Shown: positions 43,501 to 51,208 of the stretch, one piece after another
Numbering within the stretch: position 1 is the first letter of the stretch
Layout: each line of letters starts with the position of its first letter
Origin: Streptomyces sp. M92
GTDB lineage: Bacteria; Actinomycetota; Actinomycetes; Streptomycetales; Streptomycetaceae
Direction: 5' to 3'
Length of the DNA stretch: 64,000 nucleotides
NCBI RefSeq assembly: GCF_028473745.1
Contig: NZ_CP101137.1
Span: 4,774,001-4,838,000, forward strand
Program-made: the position numbers and the translations under genes
The notes under the pieces: generated by a model
What the model was told of the DNA's origin: nothing
The model's database searches: none
The model's input: only the letters and a program-made list of their open reading frames with translations

Positions 43501-44830
43501 CGTAGGCGGTGACGCCCTTGTTGTCGGTGGAGGCGCCCCAGGTCAGCTTGATCTGCCCGGTGGACGGTTCGGTGAGGGCGAGGTTCGCGGGCGCGGTGGG
43601 CGCCTGGGTGTCGCCGGTGTCCGCGCGGCGGGTCACGGAGTTGCTGTTGCCCGACTGGTTGCCGGCCGCGTCCTTGGCCCGCACGAAGTAGGTGACGGTC
43701 GTGTCGGACGGCCGGGTGTCGGTGTAGGTGGTGACGTCGCCGGCGACCGAGGTCAGCAGGTCGCCGTCGGCGTAGACGTCGTAGCCGGTGACGGCCGTGT
43801 CGTCGCTGGCCGCGTCCCACGTCAGCCTGATCTGGCCGGTGGCGGGCTCGGTGAGGGCGAGGTTCGCCGGTGCGCTCGGGGCCCGGGTGTCACCGGTCGC
43901 CGGGCCGTAGACCTCCAGCTCGGAGACCTGGGCGGCCGGATGGCCGGTGTTGGCCGTCACCAGGACGCGCACGTAGCGCGTGGTGGCGGCGTCGAAGGCG
44001 ATGGTGGCCGACTGACCGCCCGCCGCGTCGAAGGCGTAGGCCTTGGCGGCGGTCAGGTCGGTGAAGTCATCGCCGTTGTCGCTCGCCTGGATCTTCAGGG
44101 TCTGGCTGCGGTCCGGCCAGCCGTCCGGCAGCCGCAGCACTACGCGGTCGACGCGGCGGGAGGAGCCGAGGTCGGCCTGGAGCCACTGCGGCAGGGCGTT
44201 GTTGGCACTCTCCCAGTAGGTGGCCTTGTTGCCGTCGTTGCCGTTGCCGGGGGCGTACTGCCCGGTGGAGCTGCTCGCCGTCAGCGTGCGACCGGCGGCG
44301 AGGTTCGCGGACGACTCCCCGGCCGCGTGCACCTCCAGCTCGGAGAGCTGGGCCGCCGGCCACCCGGTGTTCGCGGTGACGTCGATCCGTACGTAGCGCG
44401 TCCGGGTGGCGGGGAAGCTCACGGCGACCGTGTTGCCCGACGCCGGGCTGAAGGTGTACTTCGCCGAGCTCTTCAGCGTGCTGAAGCCGGTGCCGTCCGC
44501 GCTGCCCTGCACGGAGAGCGTCTGGTCGCGGCTCTCCCAGCCGGCGGGCAGCCGCAGGACGACCTCGTCGATCCGCTCGGTGGCACCGAGGTCGGTCTGC
44601 ACCCACTGGGGGAGGCTGCCGCCGCCGCTCTGCCAGTACGAACCCTGGTTCCCGTCGGTGATGTTGGCGGCGCCGTACTCGCCGTGCGAGCTGCTCGCCG
44701 CCGTGGGGTCTCCCACGGCGATGTTGGGGCCACCGGCTGCCGTGGCCGACAGCAGCGGACCTCCCAACGCCAGGAGACTGGTCGCGACCACCGTGCACAG
44801 GGCACGTGATCTCCAGTTCCGGATTCTCAT
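40541..44830 (-). CDS. Secreted multidomain GH87 alpha-1,3-glucanase/mycodextranase-like enzyme
   Basis: A 1429-residue exoenzyme. After a Sec signal peptide (TSLLALGGPLLSATAA) come two F5/8-type discoidin modules (about 35-310), two fibronectin III domains (about 320-500), a third discoidin module, two CARDB-like domains (about 640-870) and a CBM6-like module (YEAEDG). The C-terminal parallel beta-helix contains SNVSDIVIDNIWNEHMVCLY and RNTFADAVNMTNGS. Asp1191, Asp1214 and Asp1215 match the spacing of the acidic triad known for GH87. It likely cleaves alpha-1,3-glucan outside the cell. ATG 44830 has GGGGA upstream. Confidence 0.85.
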   Translation of the reverse strand: MRIRNWRSRALCTVVATSLLALGGPLLSATAAGGPNIAVGDPTAASSSHGEYGAANITDGNQGSYWQSGGGSLPQWVQTDLGATERIDEVVLRLPAGWESRDQTLSVQGSADGTGFSTLKSSAKYTFSPASGNTVAVSFPATRTRYVRIDVTANTGWPAAQLSELEVHAAGESSANLAAGRTLTASSSTGQYAPGNGNDGNKATYWESANNALPQWLQADLGSSRRVDRVVLRLPDGWPDRSQTLKIQASDNGDDFTDLTAAKAYAFDAAGGQSATIAFDAATTRYVRVLVTANTGHPAAQVSELEVYGPATGDTRAPSAPANLALTEPATGQIRLTWDAASDDTAVTGYDVYADGDLLTSVAGDVTTYTDTRPSDTTVTYFVRAKDAAGNQSGNSNSVTRRADTGDTQAPTAPANLALTEPSTGQIKLTWGASTDNKGVTAYDVYADNRLRKSVAGDVTTYTDTQPASANVTYFVRAKDAAGNQSADSNSVTRTGTGDGSNMAVGKPISASSVIHTYAAENANDNNTSTYWEGAANSYPNTLTLKLGANADVDRVVLKLNPDTSWSKRTQRIEVLGREQDASGFAGLVAAKDYVFDPASGGNSVSVPVGERVADVRLRFTANSGATAGQIAEFQVIGTPAPNPDLEVTKLTTSPASPVESDEITVSATVRNSGAADAPAGEVVVRLGDTEVATAAVGALKAGAEETVSASVGARDAGSYELSAVADAAEAITEQNESNNTHTRPEPLVVKPVRSSDLVAATVTTSPSSPAAGDDVTFKVALRNQGTQDSAGGGHEVRLSLLDSEGATVKTLTGAHDGVIAAGSTSPAVSLGTWKAANGSYTLKAEVAGDANELPVKRENNTSTQPLFVGRGAGMPYDMYEAEDGTAGGGAQVVGPNRTIGDIAGEASGRKAVHLDETGEYVEFTTRAETNTLVTRFSIPDAPGGGGIDSTINVYVDGVMKKALPLTSKYAWLYGAEASPGNSPSAGAPRHIYDEAHIMLGETVPAGSRIRLQKDAANTTDYAIDFVNLEQVAPVANPDPAAYAVPAGFTHQDVQNALDRVRMDSTGKLVGVYLPPGDYQTSSKFQVYGKAVEVVGAGPWFTQFHAPTTQDNTDVGFRADASAKGSSFANFAYFGNYTTRIDGPGKVFDFSNVSDIVIDNIWNEHMVCLYWGANTDRVTIKNSRIRNTFADAVNMTNGSTDNLVSNNDARATGDDSFALFSAIDAGGADMKNNLYENLTSTLTWRAAGLAVYGGYNNTFRNIHIADTLVYSGITISSLDFGYPMNGFGTDPTTFENISIVRAGGHFWGNQTFPGIWVFSASEVFQGIRVNDVDIVDPTYSGIMFQTDYVGGQPQYPIKDTVFTDVTVSGARKSGDAFDAKSGFGLWANEMPEAGEGPAVGEVVFNNLTLEDNAVDIRNTTSTFKIVRNP

Positions 44831-45071
44831 CTGTCCCCGATCTCCGCCTCGGTTCTCTGTCATTTACGTTGAGCGCTCAGAGAGTTGCAGAGAATTGTTG
44901 GGTCGTCCACGGCTAGAGCAGCGGAAATTGACATGCCTGTAACCCTGATGAGTCCCGTGGGACAGTGGAGGGAGCCGGAGCGAGCCTTGGAGCAGGGGCT
45001 TTCGCGAGCTACGTCAGACCGTCGCAAGCCAATGTCAGTTACCGCAAGAAGTTGCGGAGAAAATTGTGCCG
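44831..45071 (-). promoter_or_regulatory. Promoter/operator region of the GH87 gene
   Basis: The 241 bp between lacI copy 2 and the GH87 gene contain no gene. Two palindromes stand out: TGAGCGCTCA (44870-44879), close to the GH87 start, and CCGCAA-GAAG-TTGCGG (45042-45057), whose half-site matches the CGCAAG of the lacI operators. A further CGCAAG lies at 45023-45028. The proteins binding them are most likely the LacI pair. Confidence 0.55.
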
Positions 45072-46082
45072 CTACTCGGCGGAGGCCTGTGCGGTGGAGC
45101 CGCGGACGACGAGTTCCGGTTCGAAGAGCAGCTCACCGTGCGGGACTTCGGTGCCCTGGATCTGGGCGCAGAGGAGGTCGACGGCGGCGCGTCCCATGGC
45201 CTCGATGGGCTGGCGGACGGTGGTGAGGGGTGGTTCGGTGCAGGTCATGAAGGCGGAGTCGTCGTAGCCGACGACGGAGATGTCGTGGGGTACGGCCAGT
45301 GAGCGGCGGCGGGTGGCGCGTACGGCGCCGAGGGCGAGGGGGTCGCTGGCGCAGATGATGCCGGTGACGCCGCGGTCGATGAGGCGGGAGGCGGCTGCCT
45401 GGCCGCCCTCCAGGGAGAACATCGAGCGCTCCACGAACTCCTCGGGCAGCTCGGCGTTCATGGCGCCGGCCGCCTCCCGGGCGGCGGCCAGCTTCCGGCG
45501 CGAGGGGATGTGGTCCGAGGGGCCGAGGACCAGGCCGATGCGTTGGTGCCCGAGGGAGACCAGGTGTCGCCAGGACTGCTCGACGGCGACGGCGTCGTCG
45601 CAGGCGATGCACGGGAAGTCGAGGTTCTCGATCGACGCGTTGATCAGCACCACCGGGATGTTGCGCTCGGCGAGCAGCCGGTAGTGGTCGTGCGGGGCGT
45701 CGGCCTGGGCGAACAGCCCGCCGGCGAAGACGACCCCGGAGACCTGCTGCTGGAGCAGCAACTCGACGTAGTCGGCCTCGGAGACGCCGCCCTTGGTCTG
45801 CGTGCACAGCACCGGCGTCAGCCCCTGCTGGGCCAGCGCACCGCCGATGACCTCGGCGAACGCCGGGAAGATCGGGTTCTGGAGCTCGGGCAGGACCAGC
45901 CCCACCAGACGCGCCCGCTCGCCCCGCAGCTGGGTCGGCCGCTCGTAGCCCAGCACGTCCAGCGCGCTCAGCACGGACTGCCGGGTCGCCTCCGAAACCC
46001 CGGGCTTGCCGTTGAGGACCCGGCTGACCGTGGCCTCGCTGACCCCAACCTTCTTCGCCACCTGAGCAAGTCGTCGCGTCAC
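45072..46082 (-). CDS. LacI-family repressor, copy 2
   Basis: A 336-residue paralogue of the repressor at 39465-40466. The helix-turn-helix is the same except for one Asp-to-Gly change after it (RVLNGK). Differences cluster in the sensor domain: ASIENLDF for ASIPDLDF, and SRRKLAAAREAAGAMNAELP where copy 1 has a shorter, different patch. Long tracts of the two genes are identical at DNA level, indicating recent duplication or gene conversion. It is first in the glucan locus and upstream of the GH87 gene. The start is GTG 46082, probably leaderless after TAGCCT. Confidence 0.92.
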   Translation of the reverse strand: MTRRLAQVAKKVGVSEATVSRVLNGKPGVSEATRQSVLSALDVLGYERPTQLRGERARLVGLVLPELQNPIFPAFAEVIGGALAQQGLTPVLCTQTKGGVSEADYVELLLQQQVSGVVFAGGLFAQADAPHDHYRLLAERNIPVVLINASIENLDFPCIACDDAVAVEQSWRHLVSLGHQRIGLVLGPSDHIPSRRKLAAAREAAGAMNAELPEEFVERSMFSLEGGQAAASRLIDRGVTGIICASDPLALGAVRATRRRSLAVPHDISVVGYDDSAFMTCTEPPLTTVRQPIEAMGRAAVDLLCAQIQGTEVPHGELLFEPELVVRGSTAQASAE

Positions 46083-46096
46083 AACGAAAGGCTAAC

Positions 46097-46118
46097 GCAA
46101 GCCCCGCAAGCGGCTTGC
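46097..46118. promoter_or_regulatory. Operator upstream of lacI copy 2
   Basis: GCAAGCC (46097-46103) and GGCTTGC (46112-46118) are inverted arms with a further GCAAG in the centre. The layout is the same as at lacI copy 1: three GCAAG half-sites at equal spacing directly before the -10 region. This implies that both repressors recognise one operator type. Confidence 0.65.
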
Positions 46119-46197
46119 TCTCGTACCGGATCGCGGCAGTTCCGTCCGGCAGGTGAATCGTGCGGGCGTACGGGCCTTCGGTCCGGCGTGATGCGCC

Positions 46198-47241
46198 TCA
46201 GCCCAGCGTGATCCGAGCGGCGACCGGGAGGTGGTCGCTGCCGGTGGCGGGCAGGGTGCGGATGTGACCGACGGTCGCGGAGCGGGCCATGACCTGGTCG
46301 ATCCGGACCACCGGGAAAGCGGCGGGGAAGCTGAACGCGACGCCCCGCTCGGCGACGTCCAGCCGCGTGGCCAGCGGGTCGAGGGCGCGGTCGTCGACCG
46401 TGCCGTTGAGGTCGCCCAGCAGCACCACCCGGCGCAGCTCCTCGGCCGCGACGGCATCGCCCAGCAGCCCGGCGCTCTCGTCCCGCCAGGCCGACGCCAG
46501 GCCGCCCGCGCCGACCCGGACGGAGGGCAGGTGGGCGACGTACACCGCGATCTCGCCGTGCGGTGTGCGGGCCACCGTCCGCAGGCCCCGGCTCCACTCC
46601 TCCGTGATGCCGGGCGGTTTGATGTCGAGCGGCCGGGCGTCGGCGAGCGGATGCTTCGACCAGAGTCCGACCGTGCCCTGGACCGCCCGGTACGGATAGT
46701 CGGCGGCGAGGGTCCGCGCGTACACGTCGAGCGCCGGGGGCACCAGCTCCTGGAGGGCGATGAGGTCGGGTTCCGCGCCGGCCAGGGCGCGGGCGGTGCC
46801 CGCGGGATCGTCGTTCTCGTCGCTGACGTTGTGCTGGACCACGAGCAGGTCGTCGGCGCCGGGCTCGGGCGCGGGCAGCAGCAGCGGACCGAAAAGGTAC
46901 GTCCAGGCCGTGGCCGGCAGCAGGAGGGCCGCCAGCGCGAGCGGCGACCGGCGTACCAGCGCCAGGACGAGCAGCACCACGACCACCGCACCGAGCCACG
47001 GAAGGAACGTCTCCAGCAGACTGCCCAGCCCGAGCGCCGCGTTGGGGACCGCGTCGTGGAACACGAGCAGGGCGGCCGTCAGCACGGCGGCCGCCGCGAC
47101 CACGCGGCCCCGCGACCGGGCCGGTCGGCCCCCCGCCCGGGAGGCCCGACTCCGCACCCGTGCCGCCAGGTCCCGTGCCCGCGCCATCGGCCCCGGTCGC
47201 GGCCGTGTCTCCGCCTGCTCCACCATGCCTCTTCCGTCCAC
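46198..47241 (-). CDS. Membrane-anchored endonuclease/exonuclease/phosphatase family protein
   Basis: A 347-residue protein. Three N-terminal helices (about residues 45-125, including WLGAVVVVLLVLALV) anchor an EEP domain facing outside. Catalytic motifs are VVQHNVSDEND, LIALQELVPP (metal-binding Glu), LLGDLNGTVDD and the terminal GSDHLPV. Such membrane EEP proteins are often listed as vancomycin-resistance-associated VanJ-like or as phospholipid or undecaprenyl-phosphate phosphatases. The exact substrate is unknown. GTG 47241 with GGAGG 4 nt upstream is preferred over ATG 47226. Confidence 0.85.
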   Translation of the reverse strand: MDGRGMVEQAETRPRPGPMARARDLAARVRSRASRAGGRPARSRGRVVAAAAVLTAALLVFHDAVPNAALGLGSLLETFLPWLGAVVVVLLVLALVRRSPLALAALLLPATAWTYLFGPLLLPAPEPGADDLLVVQHNVSDENDDPAGTARALAGAEPDLIALQELVPPALDVYARTLAADYPYRAVQGTVGLWSKHPLADARPLDIKPPGITEEWSRGLRTVARTPHGEIAVYVAHLPSVRVGAGGLASAWRDESAGLLGDAVAAEELRRVVLLGDLNGTVDDRALDPLATRLDVAERGVAFSFPAAFPVVRIDQVMARSATVGHIRTLPATGSDHLPVAARITLG

Positions 47242-47286
47242 TCGTCCTCCCCCGTCAGGACGAGCCGCCCAGTGGATCAGTTCCCG

Positions 47287-47998
47287 TCAGGTGTCGTTCC
47301 GCGGGCCGCGCGTGAGGTGGTCGTGGTCCGCCGCGGCCTTGGCGAGCAGGGCCGGCATCGCGGTCTCGGCCCGCGCCGGGTCCCGGTCCCGGACGGCGTC
47401 CAGGACCGCGCGGTGGCTCGGGACCGGGTCGTCGGCGTCTCGTGGGCGTGGACCAGCCGGTCGCGTTCCCTGAGCCCCGGCTCCAGGAGCATGTCCATCC
47501 TGCGCGGCAGCTCGTTGCCGGTGGCGGCCAGCAGGGCCAGGTGGAACGCGGCGTCCGCCTCGGCGGCAGCGGCGGGGCCCAGGCCGGTCCGGCCCATGGC
47601 GCCCAGGGCGCTCTCCAGGGCCGCCAGGTCGGCGTCCGTACGGTGCGGGGCGGCCCGGCGCGCGGCGGCGGGCTCGACGATGGACCGTACGTCGGCGAGG
47701 CCGCGCAGCGGCGGACCGGCGTCTCCGGTCTCCGTCCGGCGGCGGATCACGTCGGCGTCCAGGAGGTCCCAGTGTGCGCGCTCCCGGACGAAGGTGCCGC
47801 GCTTGTGCCGGGCGTCGGTCAGCCCCTAGCCCGCGAGCACCTTCAGCGCCTCCCGCGTCACCGCCAGGCTCACGTCCAGCTCCGCCCCGAGCGCGCCGAT
47901 GTCGAGGATCTCGCCCTGGCGATCTCGCCGCCCACGATGCGTGCGCCCAGCCGGTGCACGACCTGTCCGTGCACGTCGCGGCCGGAGTAGGACGCCAT
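47287..47998 (-). pseudogene. Broken GntR/FCD regulator (DgoR-like)
   Basis: A regulator of about 236 codons would run from ATG 47998 (MASYSGRDVHGQVVHRLG) through the winged helix (GEILDIGALGAELDVSLAV, TREALKVLA) to an FCD domain ending RGPRNDT. Three lesions break it: a one-base loss near 47916 shifts the frame, a TAG at 47826-47828 stands where the family has a lysine codon (KGL), and another one-base shift lies near 47438. Between lesions the protein is well conserved, so decay is recent. The ancestor resembles galactonate-type (DgoR) repressors. Confidence 0.8.
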
Positions 47999-48281
47999 GC
48001 GGCGCTCCCGGGAGTGACTCGTGGGTGAAGCGGTTCGCGGGATCGCTCGCCGGGACTCGGTGGACTCGGGCATACGGCGCCGCCCGGCGGGGCGTTGAGC
48101 ACGGCCGGTCCGGCGCGGTGCGGCAGGCACTCCCAGGCACCCCGGGTGGCGACCGCGAAGGCGCCGGCGGTGACCGCACGGCCAGACGGTCGGCCGGGGC
48201 CAGTCCGTGGCTCCGGCCGCTCACGGACGCTGACGAGCCGTTGTGTTCCAGCAGGCCGGATGGATAGCCTGATCGATGGCA
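47999..48281. other. Non-coding stretch before the hydroxyproline operon
   Basis: About 280 bp between the broken GntR gene and the operator at 48282. I see no convincing gene or RNA. Short open frames here have no recognisable motif. It probably holds the divergent promoter regions. Confidence 0.5.
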
Positions 48282-48294
48282 TGTGACATTTTAC
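48282..48294 (+). promoter_or_regulatory. GTGACAT operator before the hydroxyproline operon
   Basis: TGTGACATTTTAC lies 13 nt before ATG 48308, overlapping the expected promoter or leader. The same GTGACAT core recurs upstream of the collagenase gene and of the intact GntR gene, so it is the likely binding site of that regulator. Confidence 0.55.
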
Positions 48295-48307
48295 CGAGGA
48301 GGGGTCG

Positions 48308-49474
48308 ATGGCCCTGAAGGTCGTCGTCGTGGGCGGGGGAGTGGTCGGTGCCGCCTGCGCCTTCCACGCCGCTTCGGCGGGCCTGGACGTCACGGTCGTC
48401 GACCGCGGGCCCGTCGGTGCCGGGACCACGAGCCGCGGTGAGGGAAACGTCCTGCTCTCCGACAAGGAACCGGGACCCGAACTCGACCTGGCCCGCCTGA
48501 GCCGCACGCTGTGGGACGAGGCCGGGGACGAACTCGGCGCCGACTCCCTCGAACTGGAGCCCAAGGGAGGCCTGGTCGTCGCGCGTACGACCGAAGGGCT
48601 CGCGGCGCTCGGCGGGTTCGCCGCACGGCAGTCGGCGGCAGGCGTGCGCGTCGAGCCGGTCGACCGCGTCCGCGAACTCGAACCCCACCTCGCCCCGGGC
48701 ATCCCCGGCGGCGTCCACTACCCGCAGGACGCCCAGGTGCAGCCCGTGCTGGCGGCGGCGGCCCTGCTGCGCGGGGCCGTGGAGCGCGGAGCCCGCACGC
48801 GGACGGCCGAGGTCACCGCCGCGGTGACCGGCCGCGACGGCGAGGTCACCGGCGTCCGGACGGCCGCCGGTGACCTGCTGCCCGCCGACGCCGTCGTCAA
48901 CGCCGCCGGCACCTGGGGCGGCGAGGTCGGCCGCCGGCTCGGCGCGTCCGTGGAGGTACTGCCGCGCCGCGGCTTCGTCCTCGTGACCGAACCCATGCCG
49001 CCGATGGTCCGGCACAAGGTCTACTCCGCCGACTACGTCGCGAACGTCGCCTCCTCCGACGCCGGCCTGGAGACCTCGTGCGTCGTCGAGGGAACCCGCG
49101 GCGGCACGATCCTCATCGGCGCCAGCCGCGAACGCGTCGGCTTCGACACGACGCTGAACCCCGCCGTGGTCACCCGCCTCGCCGCACAGGCGTGCGCGCT
49201 CTTCCCCTTCCTGCGGAACACCCACCTGATCCGGACCTACCGCGGATTCAGGCCGTACTGCCCGGACCACCTGCCGGTCGTCGGCCCGGACCCGCGCGCC
49301 CCGGGCGTCGTCCACGCCTGCGGCCACGAGGGCGCCGGCATCGGGCTGGCCCCCGCGACCGGTGCCCTGGTGACGGCCCAGCTGCTCGGCCGTCCCTGGC
49401 GGGGAGCCGACCCGGCGGCGCACACCGCACTGCTGCCCGACCGCTTCCTCACCCCGAAAGGTGCTGCCCAGTGA
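48308..49474 (+). CDS. D-hydroxyproline dehydrogenase, FAD oxidase-like subunit (LhpB/HcnC type)
   Basis: A 388-residue flavoprotein of the DAO family. The N-terminal dinucleotide-binding motif is VVVVGGGVVGAACAFHAASA and the C-terminal FAD motif is VHACGHEGAGIGLAPATG. It oxidises cis-4-hydroxy-D-proline to 1-pyrroline-4-hydroxy-2-carboxylate as one of three subunits. ATG 48308 has GAGGAGGGG upstream. Its stop overlaps the next start as GTGA. The following genes supply the ferredoxin-like and second flavin subunits, then the deaminase and epimerase, which together define the pathway. Confidence 0.85.
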   Translation: MALKVVVVGGGVVGAACAFHAASAGLDVTVVDRGPVGAGTTSRGEGNVLLSDKEPGPELDLARLSRTLWDEAGDELGADSLELEPKGGLVVARTTEGLAALGGFAARQSAAGVRVEPVDRVRELEPHLAPGIPGGVHYPQDAQVQPVLAAAALLRGAVERGARTRTAEVTAAVTGRDGEVTGVRTAAGDLLPADAVVNAAGTWGGEVGRRLGASVEVLPRRGFVLVTEPMPPMVRHKVYSADYVANVASSDAGLETSCVVEGTRGGTILIGASRERVGFDTTLNPAVVTRLAAQACALFPFLRNTHLIRTYRGFRPYCPDHLPVVGPDPRAPGVVHACGHEGAGIGLAPATGALVTAQLLGRPWRGADPAAHTALLPDRFLTPKGAAQ

Positions 49475-49731
49475 GCCGGTTCAGCGTCGACGGCGAACCG
49501 CTGGGGTTCGTCGAGGGACAGACCGTCGCCGCGGCCCTCGTGGCCGCGGGCCGGGTCGCCTGGCGCACCACCCGCGTCGGGCGCCGTCCGCGCGGCGTCT
49601 TCTGCGGGATCGGCGTCTGCTTCGACTGCCTGGTGACCGTCGACGGAGTGGGCGGGCAGCGGGCCTGCCTGATACCGGCCCGCGCGGGCCTGACCGTCAC
49701 GACACGGACCCAGGAGGACGGCGATGAGTGA
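49471..49731 (+). CDS. D-hydroxyproline dehydrogenase, [2Fe-2S] subunit (HcnA type)
   Basis: An 86-residue ferredoxin-like protein. Cysteines in CGIGVCFDC and the later QRACL form the 2Fe-2S site of the HcnA/SoxX-like small subunits. It carries electrons between the two flavin subunits. The GTG start lies inside the previous stop (GTGA) and the stop overlaps the next gene by 8 nt, so all three subunits are translationally coupled and made in equal amounts. Confidence 0.88.
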   Translation: MSRFSVDGEPLGFVEGQTVAAALVAAGRVAWRTTRVGRRPRGVFCGIGVCFDCLVTVDGVGGQRACLIPARAGLTVTTRTQEDGDE

Positions 49732-51208
49732 GACGGCGGACCTCGTCGTCGTGGGAGCGGGGCCGGCCGGCCTGGCCGCGGCGGCCACCGCCCTGACCGG
49801 GGGCCTGCGCGTCACCCTCGTCGACTCGGGCGCAGCCGTGGGCGGCCAGTACTGGCGGCACCCGCCGGACCACGCACGACGGACGATCCCCACCGCCGGC
49901 CTCCACCACGGGCTGCGCGAGTACCGCGCCCTGCGCCGGGCGCTGTCGGCGGCCGGCGCGCGGGGCCGGCTCGACCTGCGCCTGGCCCACCACGTCTGGT
50001 GCGTGACCCGCGACGGCGACGGCGAAGACGGCGGGGCCGGGGCCGGCTTCACGGTGCACGCCGTCGACCGGCGCCGGGCGCCGCAGGAGACCGCCGTAGT
50101 GGTGCGCGCGCCCCGCCTGCTGGTGGCGACCGGAGCCTACGACCGGCAGCTGCCCTTCCCCGGCTGGGACCTGCCCGGTGTGCTCACCGTCGGCGGCCTG
50201 CAAGCGCTGCTCAAGGGCGGCGCGGTGGTGGCGGGCAGCCGCGTCGCCCTGGGCGGCACCGGGCCGTTCCTGCTGCCGGTGGCCGCCGCACTCGCGGCCC
50301 GCGGCGCCGAAGTGGCCGCCGTGTGCGAGGCCGCCGACCCGCGGGCCTGGCTGCGCTCGCCCGGTCCGCTGCTGCGCAACCCCGCCAAGTGGGCCGAAGG
50401 GGCACGGTACGGCGCCACGCTCGCCCGCCACCGCGTCCGGATCCGCCCGCGCACGGCGATCGTCGCCGCCGAGGGCACCGACCGCGTCTCCCGCGTCCGG
50501 ATCGCCTCCCTGGCACCCGACGGCAGCCCCCGCCCGGGCACCGAACGCCGAGTCGAGGTCGACACCGTGGGCGTCGGATGGGGCTTCGCACCCCAGCTCG
50601 ACCTGCTTCTCCCGCTCGGCTGCGACCTCACCGACTCCGACGACGGCAACGCGGTCGTCGCCGTCGACGCCGGACAGCGCACCACCGTGCCCGGGCTCTA
50701 CGCGGCGGGGGAGGTGTGCGGGGTGGGCGGAGCGCGCCTGTCGCTCGCCGAGGGCCGGCTCGCCGCCGAGTCGGTCCTCGCCGACGGGGGAGCCGCGCCC
50801 GCCCTCGGCAGGAGGCGCCTGGCCGCGGTGCGCGCCACGGTGAACGGGCAGCGAGCCTTCGCCCGGGCCATGGGCCGTGCCCACCCGGTCCCGCAGGCCT
50901 GGTCGCGGTGGCTGACCGACGACACCGTCGTGTGCCGGTGCGAGGAGGTGACCGCGGGCGCCGTCCGCGCCGCCCGCGCCGACGGCGGGGCCCACGACCA
51001 CCGCCAGGTCAAACAACTCACCCGGGTCGGCATGGGGTGGTGCCAGGGCCGGATCTGCGGTCCCGCGGTGCACTGCCTCGTGGCACCGCACCAGGCCTAC
51101 ACACCCACCGAACGGCTCATCGCGACCCCCGTCACCCTCGGCGCCCTCGCCGACCTGGACCAGGCCGGCCGGACCCCGGAAGGAACAGAAGGAGCAGCAC
51201 ATGAGTGA
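49724..51208 (+). CDS. D-hydroxyproline dehydrogenase, NAD(P)/FAD subunit (HcnB type)
   Basis: A 494-residue flavoprotein. It has a Rossmann motif at the N-terminus (LVVVGAGPAGLAAAATAL), a second nucleotide site (RVALGGTGPFLLPVAAAL), and a C-terminal cysteine cluster CRCEEV...CQGRICGP as in BFD-like [2Fe-2S] domains. It matches the large alpha subunit of hydrogen-cyanide-synthase-like and opine/hydroxyproline dehydrogenases. It is the third gene of the coupled set, and its stop overlaps the deaminase start by 8 nt. Confidence 0.87.
   Translation: MSETADLVVVGAGPAGLAAAATALTGGLRVTLVDSGAAVGGQYWRHPPDHARRTIPTAGLHHGLREYRALRRALSAAGARGRLDLRLAHHVWCVTRDGDGEDGGAGAGFTVHAVDRRRAPQETAVVVRAPRLLVATGAYDRQLPFPGWDLPGVLTVGGLQALLKGGAVVAGSRVALGGTGPFLLPVAAALAARGAEVAAVCEAADPRAWLRSPGPLLRNPAKWAEGARYGATLARHRVRIRPRTAIVAAEGTDRVSRVRIASLAPDGSPRPGTERRVEVDTVGVGWGFAPQLDLLLPLGCDLTDSDDGNAVVAVDAGQRTTVPGLYAAGEVCGVGGARLSLAEGRLAAESVLADGGAAPALGRRRLAAVRATVNGQRAFARAMGRAHPVPQAWSRWLTDDTVVCRCEEVTAGAVRAARADGGAHDHRQVKQLTRVGMGWCQGRICGPAVHCLVAPHQAYTPTERLIATPVTLGALADLDQAGRTPEGTEGAAHE

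Noticed and set aside
48000..48270. A remnant of a dehydrogenase before the hydroxyproline operon
   Set aside because: Short frames contain segments such as GAFAVATRGAWECLPHRAG, but I cannot match them to any family with confidence.
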